Source: Chryseobacterium daeguense DSM 19388
Lineage (GTDB): Bacteria > Bacteroidota > Bacteroidia > Flavobacteriales > Weeksellaceae
Assembly: GCF_000430825.1 (NCBI RefSeq)
Contig: NZ_AUMT01000010.1
Location: 1 to 64,000, forward strand
DNA: 64,000 nucleotides
Direction of reading: 5' to 3'
Positions within the stretch are counted from its first letter, which is position 1; each line of letters begins with the position of its first letter. Made by a program: the position numbers and the translations under genes. Shown piece after piece: positions 1-7,224 of this stretch. The notes under the pieces were generated by a model. That model was not told the origin of the DNA. It saw only the letters and a program-made list of their open reading frames with translations, and ran no database searches.

Positions 1-279
1 CTTGGAGAAGATGCCTACCGCCTTTTTTAAGATATCACGTTCAAGCTTTGTTTCTTCCAGTTCTTTGCGAAGTCTCAATAACTCTTCCCTTATTGGATCA
101 GAGGATATTTGTTTTTCCTTGCTAAGTTTACCTTCTTTGTGAAGTTTTCGCCAATTAACGAGACTTTCTTTACAGATCCCAAATTCTTCAGCTACCGAGG
201 ATACATTGCCTCGCTGCTCACTTAAAGATACTGCTTGGATCTTAAACTATAGACTGTAATTTTTTCTGATCTTTTTCAT
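1..279 (-). pseudogene. IS3-family transposase OrfA, 5' part with nonsense codon
   Basis: Reading the minus strand from the ATG at 279-277 gives an IS3-type OrfA: a helix-turn-helix region (…SSVAEEFGICKESLVNWRK…), then a leucine-rich coiled coil (ELLRLRKELEETKLERDILKKA) that ends in the usual KKA-VGIFSK segment at the window edge. Codon 11 is TAG (247-249), where relatives have an acidic residue (SLEFKIQAV type), so the frame is broken near its start. The rest of the element, including the DDE integrase OrfB, would lie to the left of the window. It is a different subgroup from the IS3 copy at 35.7-37.1 kb. The element's end was not located; it should fall within about 100 bases upstream of the ATG, so it may truncate the next gene. 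Family assignment is firm; the nonsense codon is read directly. Confidence 0.8.
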
Positions 280-300
280 ACTCTTAAAGATAAAGAGTAT
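278..300. repeat. Perfect 8-bp inverted repeat next to the IS orfA start
   Basis: ATACTCTT (278-285) and AAGAGTAT (293-300) are perfect inverted copies around a 7-base spacer. The hairpin overlaps the transposase start codon and lies between the IS gene and the next ORF. It could limit read-through translation of the transposase, as seen in other IS elements, or be part of the IS end. No T-tract follows, so it does not look like a terminator. Confidence 0.45.
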
Positions 301-305
301 AAGAA

Positions 306-512
306 TTGTGTCCTAACAAAGTTAGCAACTCCAGTGAAAGTTATATACAGGCTCCTTTACAAAGAACATTTGAATTAATGAATGCTGCCCAAATTTTTGA
401 AAAAAAAGATAGTAACGGAAATACGATTGATATTAGAAAGCTGGCTAATGACATGCAGAAAAAAATGATTAAAGAATACGAATCAGAAAACAAATTAGAA
501 CTACAAAATTAA
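306..512 (+). CDS. Small unknown ORF, possibly the 3' remnant of an IS-disrupted gene
   Basis: This frame encodes at most 68 residues from a TTG at 306, or 44 residues from the ATG at 378. It is hydrophilic, lysine/glutamate-rich in its second half (…DMQKKMIKEYESENK…), and has no signal peptide or recognised domain. It ends 6 bases before the next ATG at 519, which suggests co-transcription with the secreted protein downstream. Because a decayed IS3 element ends just upstream, the frame may be the C-terminal end of a longer gene, with its first codons derived from the IS. I do not recognise the family. It could also be a chance ORF, although the close spacing argues for a real gene. Confidence 0.45.
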   Translation: MCPNKVSNSSESYIQAPLQRTFELMNAAQIFEKKDSNGNTIDIRKLANDMQKKMIKEYESENKLELQN

Positions 513-518
513 AACATT

Positions 519-1016
519 ATGAAAAAGACAATATTAATACAGTTTCTTCTTTTGATATTTACAATTACACTTGTAAAAGCAAACAATACTACTAATAGAC
601 CTCACGATAAGGATTATTTTAAAACTTTTAAAAAGAATGAACAACCTGAAAACGAGCAGTTCAATCTTCTCAATAAAAAATCGGATGAAAAAGCTGTAGC
701 TTACTATGTTATATACAAAGAAAATGCTTTAGGGCAAGGCTTTTACTTCAAAATCACATTAGACAAAAACGAAAAACCAATTGCAACTTATTATGCTGCT
801 GAGAATGGGAAAGCTCTAGATTCATCTACTGTTCATAATTTAAAAAATATTCTTAAAGGAGACCCTACATCAGCAAGACTTGGTCCGGTAACAAGTATAA
901 CAGAAACCCCTGCTCAATGTGTTACAAAATGTCATAGAGCAAATAACTGTTACGGACAGCCTACTAATACAGGAGTGTTATTATGCTCACTTGATTGCCA
1001 AATTAGCTGTGCCTAA
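519..1016 (+). CDS. Secreted protein of unknown function with six-cysteine C-terminus
   Basis: The 165-residue product begins with a clear Sec signal peptide (MKKT, hydrophobic core at residues 5-18, likely cleavage after VKA). The middle (about 45-105) has a YYVIYKEN…FYFKITLD pattern suggesting a small beta-sheet domain. The last 33 residues hold all six cysteines, in the order CxxxC, C, C, CxxxC, C with the final Cys next to last in the protein, so three disulfides are likely after export. There are no cysteines elsewhere, and no lipobox. It follows the small ORF at 306 and ends at a bidirectional terminator. I do not recognise the family. The architecture (signal peptide, spacer, compact Cys-rich tail) is compatible with a secreted peptide precursor, a toxin-like or bacteriocin-like tail, or a structural surface protein. 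None of these is shown by sequence alone. Confidence 0.75.
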   Translation: MKKTILIQFLLLIFTITLVKANNTTNRPHDKDYFKTFKKNEQPENEQFNLLNKKSDEKAVAYYVIYKENALGQGFYFKITLDKNEKPIATYYAAENGKALDSSTVHNLKNILKGDPTSARLGPVTSITETPAQCVTKCHRANNCYGQPTNTGVLLCSLDCQISCA

Positions 1017-1034
1017 ACTTAATTTCATATCCAC

Positions 1035-1063
1035 AAAAAACGCTGCAGATTGCAGCGTTTTTT
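1035..1063. terminator. Bidirectional intrinsic terminator
   Basis: A 7-bp GC-containing stem CGCTGCA/TGCAGCG with a GAT loop is flanked by six A on the left and six T on the right. It lies between two convergent genes (ends at 1016 plus and 1066 minus) and can serve both. Confidence 0.9.
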
Positions 1064-1065
1064 AT

Positions 1066-1518
1066 TTATGATTTATTCATTTTTTCAGCGATAATTCTTT
1101 TCTTTTTCCGTTCATAAATGACTGCCACGATTTTCCCGCCTATCCACGAAAAAGGGAAGAAAGTAAGGAAAATGGAGATTTTATAGAATGTAGGGTGATA
1201 AGGAAAAATAATCACATCCAGCATGGCTATAAAAAGCATTATGAAGCCAATAAGAATAGCATAAGCTACTTTAGCATACTTTACAATAATAGCAGTAGCC
1301 ACACCACCAATAGTAGTGCCTAATCCGGAAATAAAAAGCAAAAAGCCGAAGAAAGCATCATCATGTTGCATGCTTTCAAGAAATCTCTGCCAATGCTCAA
1401 ACGGAGCAAAGGCATCAAAAGTAACCCATTGCGGAAATACCCTTATACCAAGAGTAATCGTAAGCGCTGCAATCCCGAGCCCTACAATAACCGCGAATGT
1501 ATTTCTTATAAAGCTCAT
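1066..1518 (-). CDS. Small integral membrane protein of unknown function
   Basis: The 150-residue product has about four hydrophobic segments (roughly residues 8-28, 55-80, 83-106 and 112-135) and a basic cytoplasmic tail (YERKKKRIIAEKMNKS), so it is probably a four-helix inner-membrane protein. Its start overlaps the stop of ridA in the arrangement TAATG (the A at 1518 is shared), so translation is probably coupled to RidA. I recognise no catalytic motif and cannot name the family. Similar hypothetical membrane proteins are common in Flavobacteriia. The gene ends at the bidirectional terminator at 1035-1063. Confidence 0.75.
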   Translation of the reverse strand: MSFIRNTFAVIVGLGIAALTITLGIRVFPQWVTFDAFAPFEHWQRFLESMQHDDAFFGFLLFISGLGTTIGGVATAIIVKYAKVAYAILIGFIMLFIAMLDVIIFPYHPTFYKISIFLTFFPFSWIGGKIVAVIYERKKKRIIAEKMNKS

Positions 1519-1898
1519 TAATCCTGATGTGCGATCATTGAAATTTCGATATCAACATTTTTTGGCAGGCAGGAAACCTGTACCGTTTCACGTGCCGGAT
1601 AGCTTTCTGAATCCAGATAAGAAGCATAAATATCATTCATTACAGCAAAATCATCCATATTCTTAAGGAAGATCGTAGCTTTTACAACATTTTTAAAAGT
1701 CATTCCCGCTTCTGTAAGAATTGCTTCAAGGTTTTTCATTACCTGGTGCGTTTCTTTCTCAATTCCTTCCACCAATTTACCTGTAGCAGGATCTACCGGG
1801 ATCTGCCCGGAGATATACAAAACTCCGTTTGCCATGTTTGCCTGAGAGTAAGGTCCTATAGCTGCAGGAGCATTTACAGTGTTGATTATTTGTTTCAT
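1518..1898 (-). CDS. ridA: RidA family reactive imine/enamine deaminase
   Basis: At 126 residues the protein has the usual RidA (YjgF/YER057c/UK114) length and motifs: GPYSQA (15-20), LYISGQIPVDP (27-37), the AGM…VVKATIFL segment, and YPARETVQV with the conserved arginine at residue 103 that binds the substrate carboxylate. RidA hydrolyses reactive 2-aminoacrylate and related imines made by PLP enzymes, acting as a cytoplasmic trimer. It is the first gene of an operon with the membrane protein at 1066, and has a TATATTTG -7 box just upstream. It follows lptD in the same orientation, 68 bases away. Confidence 0.95.
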   Translation of the reverse strand: MKQIINTVNAPAAIGPYSQANMANGVLYISGQIPVDPATGKLVEGIEKETHQVMKNLEAILTEAGMTFKNVVKATIFLKNMDDFAVMNDIYASYLDSESYPARETVQVSCLPKNVDIEISMIAHQD

Positions 1899-1916
1899 TA
1901 GATTTTATTTTGGGTG

Positions 1917-1952
1917 CAAATATAAAATTTATATTCTATTTATATTCTCAAA
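1917..1952 (-). promoter_or_regulatory. Candidate Bacteroidetes-type promoter for ridA
   Basis: On the minus strand, TTTG (1952-1949) is followed after 24 bases by TATATTTG (1924-1917), an exact TAnnTTTG -7 box. The spacing is one base beyond the usual 17-23. The box lies about 19 bases upstream of the ridA ATG, so the leader would be very short. Confidence 0.55.
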
Positions 1953-1966
1953 TATCAAATACAATG

Positions 1967-4555
1967 CTAGAATGGTGCATTTGGCTGGGTAAAACTTCTG
2001 TCCTTATACTTCAGCGCATCACTTAAGATGTTGGCTTTGATACCGATAAAAAAGTCATATACTTTATATTGCCCGAACGGAACCCAGTTAAAATTAATTG
2101 TAAAACTTCGCTGATCTCTGGAAAAACCGATCCTTGTATATGCCAATTCTTTGGTCACAAGGTCATAATGCGTGCTTCCGTTGATATTCCAGTATGGGGT
2201 AAGCTTTAAGCTTCCGTCCAGACCAATAGACGCAAGTTTCGTAGGCGTTCTGCTGGCAGCGCTTCTTGTGTAGGCGTAGTTGGCATTCACATTTAAAGTC
2301 CAGGCCTGATCAAAATGAGCGTAATTATCATCATCAAAATAATAATTTTCATTTCTGATTTCCCCCTTCGACTGATATTTTTTAGCATAATCCGTTTTCT
2401 CCCCGAACAATTCGCTGCTCAAAGGATAAGAAAGCTGAACATTGAATCCCTGCACGCTGAAATGCCCGAATTCCTCGGTTCTGATGCCCGCTTCCTGTCC
2501 CGGAAGATAAATAATTTTATATGGGTCTAATGACAAGCTGGTATTTACGCTTAATTTATTATCAAAGAAAGAAGACTGCCCGTTCAGTGTAAGAATAGAC
2601 CATGGGTGATCTTTTGCCGCAAAGTTGTAGCTTCCCGAAAGGTTTAAAGATTCGAAAATCTTAATCTTTCTCACGCCGGTGGAATCTTTCTTTGATTTTA
2701 CTTTCATTTCGATATTGTTCCCCACGTTGAAGCCTAAAGCTCCTACCATTCCGCTGGACGGGCTTCCGATGATTCCCCCTTCAAAAATTGAATAAGGCGT
2801 CAAAGCGCCGTTCGCGTCATAATAATTTCTGTAATACCCGAATTGTGAAGTCCCGAAATCCGGAGAATAAGTAAACCCGATGCTTGGCGTTACCATATGC
2901 CTGATTGCCTCAATGGCAGAACCTTTTTTGAAATTAAGCATTCCGTACAAAGTAGTCTGGATACTGGCTGTAGTGGAGAATGTGGAATAGCCCGTTACCC
3001 CTTTATCTGTTTCCGTTACTACTTTATTCTGAATAGGGTCATAAAATTTATTAACGGATTTTGTGGTTAAAGCATTATCAATATTAGCTCCTAAGCTGAA
3101 AGTAAAATATTTTGCAACGGTAGTATTGGTTCCTAATGCGATATTGTTTTTCAAACCGGTCTGCATTTTTTCCCACATTTCTTTTTTGAAAAGCTCTCCT
3201 TCTTCCGTCTGCACAAAGTTGGTAAGGTTGATCCCGGTATTTACCGTTAAATTTTCCAATAAGCCGGATCTTACCCCTGTTTTAGATTTAAACAGATAAA
3301 ACTGGTTGATGGCAATATTCATCTGCGGAAGACGAAGATCTGCCAGTCCGGTGGCAAAGTTTTGGGAATATGAAGCAGTTCCTGTAATGGTTACCGGTAA
3401 TTTTAAAAACCTTTTAGTAACCGTAACGGTGGAGTTTTGCTGCGTATTTAATACGTTTTGATTTAAAATATAATTATTGTTCAGTGTATTATTATAAAAC
3501 TTCGTGCTTACAATATCTACGGATGCGGAGAAAGTAAGGAACGGATTTGCCTTGGTATCCTGCGTGTGTCTCCATGCAATTCTGTAGGTCCCTGTTTTGC
3601 TGTAATCATCCAACCCTTTGATCCCACGAACCATGGTACCTACATCCGCCGAGAAATTCCCGGAGTAGCGGTATTTTTTTACATAATTCATTTCAGGACG
3701 TAAGTTCCAGCTTCCTTTCGTATAAATATCAGAAAGAATTTTAAGGTCAAAATGTTCCCCGATAGGCTGGTAATACCCTAATCCATTAAGGAAAAAACCA
3801 ACGTCCTGCCTCTCCCCGAAGCTCGGAATCAAAATACCCGCCGACCGCTTATCCGAGAACGGCAAAATGGCAAACGGCATGATCAAAGGAGTCGGAACCT
3901 GCTCAATATACATCTGGATAGGCCCTGAAATGATGGAGGATTTGTTTTTTGTTTTAACCAATTTAATATTGGAAGCCCGTAAATGGTAATCCGCCGCGGT
4001 ATCTTTTTTCTTAATAAAATAATCGTCTGTAGTATAATTTGCTCTTCTCATTGCAAAGACCGAATCGTTATACTTTTTTGTCTTTTCCGCGACAATTACC
4101 CCTTCACTTTCTTCAGTTCTGGCGTTGAATGCAATGGCCTGCTTTGTTTTTGTATTGTATTGAAACTGATCCGTCTCATATTTTTTTCCTGCCTGGGTAA
4201 TAACAGCCGGTTCAATAATTTTACCCAAAGAATCCTGTTTTCCACGTGCAAACATGAGACTTTTTTCTTCATCAATGGAGATATAATCTGCATCAATCTG
4301 TACATCCTGATACTTTACCTGAGCATTTTTGTTCAGATAAATCATTTTTTTCTGGAAATCTCTGCGGTTATAATCTGCTTTTGTCTGAAGCACATCCTCC
4401 AGAGATTCTTTTTTCAGAACTATGGTATCGTTTTTGGAAATAGTATCATTAGCCGTATTTTTAGGCAATTTTTCAGGCGTTTCCTGTGCTAAAAAATTGT
4501 TAAAAATTAGGATAATTAAAATTTGTAATATATTTTTGGAGACGGTTTTGACCAA
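1967..4555 (-). CDS. lptD: LPS-assembly outer-membrane protein LptD
   Basis: The 862-residue protein has an N-terminal signal sequence (cleaved near FLAQ), an LptA/OstA-like beta-jellyroll region (about 60-200: IYLNKNAQVKYQDVQIDADYI, later FARGKQDSLG) and a long beta-barrel with alternating aromatic strands to the C-terminus. The segment …PLIMPFAILPFSDKRSAGILIPSFG… (about 220-245) is typical of the Bacteroidetes LptD group, where the barrel begins. LptD with LptE inserts LPS in the outer leaflet of the outer membrane. It is transcribed divergently from the amidase at 4620 with a 64-base intergenic region that holds a TAATTTTG -7 box (4597-4590) for this strand. Cell-envelope neighbours and the O-antigen-type cluster at 42-64 kb fit the role. 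Confidence 0.9.
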   Translation of the reverse strand: MVKTVSKNILQILIILIFNNFLAQETPEKLPKNTANDTISKNDTIVLKKESLEDVLQTKADYNRRDFQKKMIYLNKNAQVKYQDVQIDADYISIDEEKSLMFARGKQDSLGKIIEPAVITQAGKKYETDQFQYNTKTKQAIAFNARTEESEGVIVAEKTKKYNDSVFAMRRANYTTDDYFIKKKDTAADYHLRASNIKLVKTKNKSSIISGPIQMYIEQVPTPLIMPFAILPFSDKRSAGILIPSFGERQDVGFFLNGLGYYQPIGEHFDLKILSDIYTKGSWNLRPEMNYVKKYRYSGNFSADVGTMVRGIKGLDDYSKTGTYRIAWRHTQDTKANPFLTFSASVDIVSTKFYNNTLNNNYILNQNVLNTQQNSTVTVTKRFLKLPVTITGTASYSQNFATGLADLRLPQMNIAINQFYLFKSKTGVRSGLLENLTVNTGINLTNFVQTEEGELFKKEMWEKMQTGLKNNIALGTNTTVAKYFTFSLGANIDNALTTKSVNKFYDPIQNKVVTETDKGVTGYSTFSTTASIQTTLYGMLNFKKGSAIEAIRHMVTPSIGFTYSPDFGTSQFGYYRNYYDANGALTPYSIFEGGIIGSPSSGMVGALGFNVGNNIEMKVKSKKDSTGVRKIKIFESLNLSGSYNFAAKDHPWSILTLNGQSSFFDNKLSVNTSLSLDPYKIIYLPGQEAGIRTEEFGHFSVQGFNVQLSYPLSSELFGEKTDYAKKYQSKGEIRNENYYFDDDNYAHFDQAWTLNVNANYAYTRSAASRTPTKLASIGLDGSLKLTPYWNINGSTHYDLVTKELAYTRIGFSRDQRSFTINFNWVPFGQYKVYDFFIGIKANILSDALKYKDRSFTQPNAPF

Positions 4556-4619
4556 TTTATTGTTATATTTAATGTATATAATTAAGGCTCAAAATTAATA
4601 TAATTTTTAAAACTGTAAG

Positions 4620-5906
4620 ATGCACAAAGTAAATTTTAAAATAATTTTATCATTTCTCCTTATACTCCTCGCCAACTTTATTTTTTCGCAAAAGAAATTT
4701 ACCATCGTTTTAGATGCAGGACACGGGGGAAGTGATCATGGGGCTAACAGAACTTACTCCGATATCGGGAGGGTTGCAGAAAAAGATGTTACGCTGGCCA
4801 TTACTTTGAAATTAGGCGCAATGCTTGAAAAAAATAAAGATTTTAAAGTAATCTACACAAGAAAAATAGACGAATATCCTTCACTTTCAGACAGAACCAA
4901 CCTGGCCAACAGGAGTAAAGCAGATCTTTTTGTATCCATCCACTGTAACTCTGCAGTAAGAAATACAGCTTATGGAACAGAAACTTACGTACAGGGGCCG
5001 GACCAGAATGACACCAACCTGGAAGTGGCAAAAAGGGAAAACGACGTGATCTTCCTTGACGAAAAAGATAAACAGACGTTTGGTTCTTACGATCCGAGCT
5101 CTCCGGAATCCCTAATCGCATTAAAACTCCAGCAGAGCAAATATCTTGAATCCAGCCTTTTGATGGGCGGACTGGTAGAAGACAATTTCGTGAACAAGGA
5201 CAAAAGATTCTCAAGAGGTGTTTTCCAGAAAAACCTTCACGTTCTTCGTATGAATGCGATGCCTTCGGTTCTTATTGAGACAGGATTTATCAATCATCCG
5301 GAAGAAAGTCACTATTTAGCTTCGGACAGAGGGCAGACAGAGATTGCGGAAAGTATCTACAATGCCGTTATTGATTATAAAAAAGCAGTCGACAGAAAAT
5401 CCGGCGGACCAATAGTAACCAAAAAACCGGAACCGGACAAGCTTGCGGAAGTAGCGCTTAAAAATGATTTCAGAATTCTCTTATTAAGCACTCCTACCAG
5501 ATACAATACGGGAGATCCGGCTTTGAAAGGTCTAAACTATATTTTACCTATTAAAGAAAACGGACAGTACAAGTATTATTATGGTGTCACCAACCTTGCT
5601 TCCGTAAGAGATATCAATATTAAAACAGCAAAAGATGCAGGATTCCGAAATGCTTATGCCGTAGGATTTATGCCAAACCAAAAGCTGAATACGGGCTACT
5701 ATACCATAGAATTATATGCGGGAGATAAACTGAATGGAAATTCTTTCATTCTGCAAACTTTAAAAGATGTAGAAAGAAATAAGGAAAACGGAGTATTCTA
5801 TTATACGTATGGAAAAATTTACACTTTGGAGGATGCAGTAAAGCTTCAGAAAGACATTGATGCCAAGGGAATCAAGAACACTGTAATCCAAAAAGTTTTT
5901 AAATAA
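4620..5906 (+). CDS. N-acetylmuramoyl-L-alanine amidase (Amidase_3) with SPOR-like C-terminal region
   Basis: After a signal peptide (residues 1-23), an Amidase_3 zinc hydrolase domain runs from about 27 to 260. Zinc ligands are His35 (LDAGHGG), Glu54 (VAEKDVT) and His108 (VSIHCNS), and the catalytic glutamate is in VLIETGF. It cleaves the amide bond between MurNAc and the stem peptide, in the periplasm. An insert of about 40 residues between the third ligand and the glutamate (…DEKDKQTFGSYDPSSPES…) resembles the autoinhibitory segment of AmiC-type enzymes. Residues about 330-428 look like a SPOR-like septal-targeting fold (…YYTIELYAGDKL…YTYGKIYTLEDAVKLQKDI…). It is divergent from lptD, an arrangement common in flavobacteria. 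Confidence 0.92.
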   Translation: MHKVNFKIILSFLLILLANFIFSQKKFTIVLDAGHGGSDHGANRTYSDIGRVAEKDVTLAITLKLGAMLEKNKDFKVIYTRKIDEYPSLSDRTNLANRSKADLFVSIHCNSAVRNTAYGTETYVQGPDQNDTNLEVAKRENDVIFLDEKDKQTFGSYDPSSPESLIALKLQQSKYLESSLLMGGLVEDNFVNKDKRFSRGVFQKNLHVLRMNAMPSVLIETGFINHPEESHYLASDRGQTEIAESIYNAVIDYKKAVDRKSGGPIVTKKPEPDKLAEVALKNDFRILLLSTPTRYNTGDPALKGLNYILPIKENGQYKYYYGVTNLASVRDINIKTAKDAGFRNAYAVGFMPNQKLNTGYYTIELYAGDKLNGNSFILQTLKDVERNKENGVFYYTYGKIYTLEDAVKLQKDIDAKGIKNTVIQKVFK

Positions 5907-5918
5907 CTCTAAAAATAA

Positions 5919-5950
5919 TTTTGAAGTTAAAAAGTTAATTATTACTTTTG
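5919..5950 (+). promoter_or_regulatory. Promoter of the first tRNA-Glu transcript
   Basis: TTTTG (5919-5923) and TACTTTTG (5943-5950, an exact TAnnTTTG) are separated by 19 bases, matching the Bacteroidetes sigma-A consensus. The predicted start falls just before the tRNA at 5965. Confidence 0.85.
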
Positions 5951-5964
5951 CAACCTCAAAATTT

Positions 5965-6036
5965 GGCCTATTCGTCTAGTGGTTAGGACTCAAGATTTTC
6001 ATTCTTGCAACAGGGGTTCGATTCCCCTATAGGCTA
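5965..6036 (+). tRNA. tRNA-Glu (anticodon TTC), CCA encoded
   Basis: A cloverleaf folds from the 7-bp acceptor stem GGCCTAT/ATAGGCT (G1-U72 wobble), with anticodon stem CAAGA/TCTTG, loop TTTTCAT (anticodon TTC at 5998-6000) and T-arm GGGGTTCGATTCCCC. The genomic sequence continues CCA at 6037-6039. This copy differs at several positions in the acceptor and anticodon stems from the two identical copies downstream. Confidence 0.95.
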
Positions 6037-6050
6037 CCAAATTTCATATC

Positions 6051-6371
6051 ATGCCGGATTTAAAAATACAAGAAGCGAAATTGCTTTTTAAGAAAATCCA
6101 CTCTAACCCAAAAAGTTACGATTTAAAGATCAATGAAGATGGGATTACAGGCAGAGATGACAAAATAAGTTTCAGACTTTACAGGACCGGAGAAAGGGTC
6201 GCTTTTGAAGTAACGATTGACGGACTTACCTTCACCAATACCACTGGAGAATGGAACAACGCAATGGTCATGCTCACGGGCACGATCAATAAATTAGAAA
6301 GAGAAGAAGAAAATTTTAAAATAGAACAGGCAATAGATAAACTCCGAAAGTATTTATCAGAAGAAAATTAA
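6051..6371 (+). CDS. Small conserved-type protein of unknown function
   Basis: The 106-residue product has no signal peptide or membrane helix. Its N-terminal two thirds look alpha+beta (…YDLKINEDGITGRDDKISFRLYRTGERVAFEVTIDGLTF…) and the C-terminal 30 residues form an acidic/basic helix likely to be coiled (LEREEENFKIEQAIDKLRKYL). The start lies 12 bases after the encoded CCA of the tRNA, with no terminator or separate promoter visible, so it is probably made from the tRNA transcript after processing. The next gene, rpsT, has its own promoter. I do not recognise the family. Real-gene support comes from coding-like composition and tight placement. Confidence 0.7.
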   Translation: MPDLKIQEAKLLFKKIHSNPKSYDLKINEDGITGRDDKISFRLYRTGERVAFEVTIDGLTFTNTTGEWNNAMVMLTGTINKLEREEENFKIEQAIDKLRKYLSEEN

Positions 6372-6388
6372 AATTTTTTCAAGGATAA

Positions 6389-6420
6389 ATTTGGTAGATA
6401 AAAAAAAAGTTTTTACTTTT
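6389..6420 (+). promoter_or_regulatory. Promoter of rpsT
   Basis: TTTG (6389-6392) and TACTTTTG (6413-6420) are spaced by 20 bases. The -7 box lies 19 bases upstream of the rpsT ATG at 6440, so the leader is about 12 bases. This also excludes the longer frame beginning at 6419, which would start inside the promoter. Confidence 0.85.
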
Positions 6421-6439
6421 GCACTCACATTTGAACGAT

Positions 6440-6694
6440 ATGGCAAATCATAAATCAGCATTAAAAAGAATTAGACAAAACGAAGCTAGAAAACTTCGTA
6501 ACAGATACTACCACAAGACTGCTAGAACAGCAATGAAAGTGTTAAGAAATGAAGAGGATAAAGCTGCTGCTTCTGAGCAGTTGCCAAAAGTTATCTCTTT
6601 GTTGGATAAATTAGCTAAGAAAAATATTATCCACAAAAACAAAGCTGCTAACTTAAAAAGCAAATTAACTAAGCACGTTAATAAACTAGCTTAA
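6440..6694 (+). CDS. rpsT: 30S ribosomal protein S20
   Basis: The 84-residue, lysine/arginine-rich helical protein starts [15 protein letters not shown], the standard S20 N-terminus, and has the family length. S20 binds 16S rRNA early in assembly of the small subunit. The start at 6440 is chosen because it matches the family and because an upstream in-frame start at 6419 overlaps the promoter. It is followed 11 bases later by a tRNA-Glu gene, and a third tRNA-Glu and a terminator complete the unit. Confidence 0.97.
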   Translation: MANHKSALKRIRQNEARKLRNRYYHKTARTAMKVLRNEEDKAAASEQLPKVISLLDKLAKKNIIHKNKAANLKSKLTKHVNKLA

Positions 6695-6705
6695 TAAGTA
6701 TAGTT

Positions 6706-6777
6706 GGCCCGTTCGTCTATCGGTTAGGACCTCAGATTTTCATTCTGGTAAGAGGGGTTCGATTCCCCTACGGGCTA
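6706..6777 (+). tRNA. tRNA-Glu (anticodon TTC), second copy
   Basis: The acceptor stem is GGCCCGT/ACGGGCT (G1-U72), the anticodon loop is TTTTCAT and the T-arm is GGGGTTCGATTCCCC. CCA is not encoded. It is identical over 72 bases to the copy at 6873. It follows rpsT directly, with no promoter seen in between, so it is probably processed from the rpsT transcript. Confidence 0.95.
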
Positions 6778-6872
6778 CAAATTAATCACTAATCTAACCG
6801 GTGATTGATATAAGAGTTGCAACTTATAAAAACAAAAAACTAACACATTAATTTAATTAATGGAAGACAGAT

Positions 6873-6944
6873 GGCCCGTTCGTCTATCGGTTAGGACCTC
6901 AGATTTTCATTCTGGTAAGAGGGGTTCGATTCCCCTACGGGCTA
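6873..6944 (+). tRNA. tRNA-Glu (anticodon TTC), third copy
   Basis: Identical to the tRNA at 6706-6777. CCA is not encoded. It is followed within 4 bases by an intrinsic terminator, which closes the rpsT/tRNA unit. Confidence 0.95.
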
Positions 6945-6947
6945 CTT

Positions 6948-6979
6948 AAAAGAGATTCATTTTTTGAATCTCTTTTTTT
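6948..6979 (+). terminator. Intrinsic terminator of the rpsT-tRNA-Glu unit
   Basis: A 12-bp stem AAAAGAGATTCA/TGAATCTCTTTT with a five-T loop runs into a T-tract. It stands right after the third tRNA-Glu. The next 190 bases (6980-7171) show no gene on either strand. Confidence 0.85.
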
Positions 6980-7171
6980 ATTTCTCTTTGTTGTGAATTA
7001 GCCTTTTCAGAAATATATCATTCCATTAGGTAAACGGGATTCTATATAAACAATTGCCATTATTTTAAAACATTATAATAAGGCTAATTAATCACTGATC
7101 ACATTATTATTACAGTACACTTAAATCATTCAGTATTAAATTACCATTATTATTCAGCCTGTTCAAAAAAA

Positions 7172-7199
7172 TAAAAAAACCTCCACCAAAGGTGAAGGT
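7172..7199 (-). terminator. Intrinsic terminator of the B12-uptake operon
   Basis: On the minus strand ACCTTCACC, loop TTT, GGTGGAGGT (one U-G wobble) is followed by TTTTTTT. It lies 25 bases past the stop of the last operon gene at 7225. Confidence 0.85.
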
Positions 7200-7224
7200 C
7201 AAAACAAAATAGGATATACTAAGA

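Noticed and set aside
3983..4492. A 169-codon ORF on the plus strand
   Set aside because: It is antisense to lptD, composed of residues typical of antisense reading (Cys/Phe/Ile-rich), has no start signal and no family match.
6419..6439. Longer rpsT frame from a TTG at 6419
   Set aside because: It begins inside the TACTTTTG promoter box; S20 proteins start MANHKSALK at 6440.
7000..7171. Possible small gene or RNA between the tRNA terminator and the B12 operon terminator
   Set aside because: No ORF of note, no hairpin with T-tract and no promoter pair were visible; it is plain AT-rich spacer.
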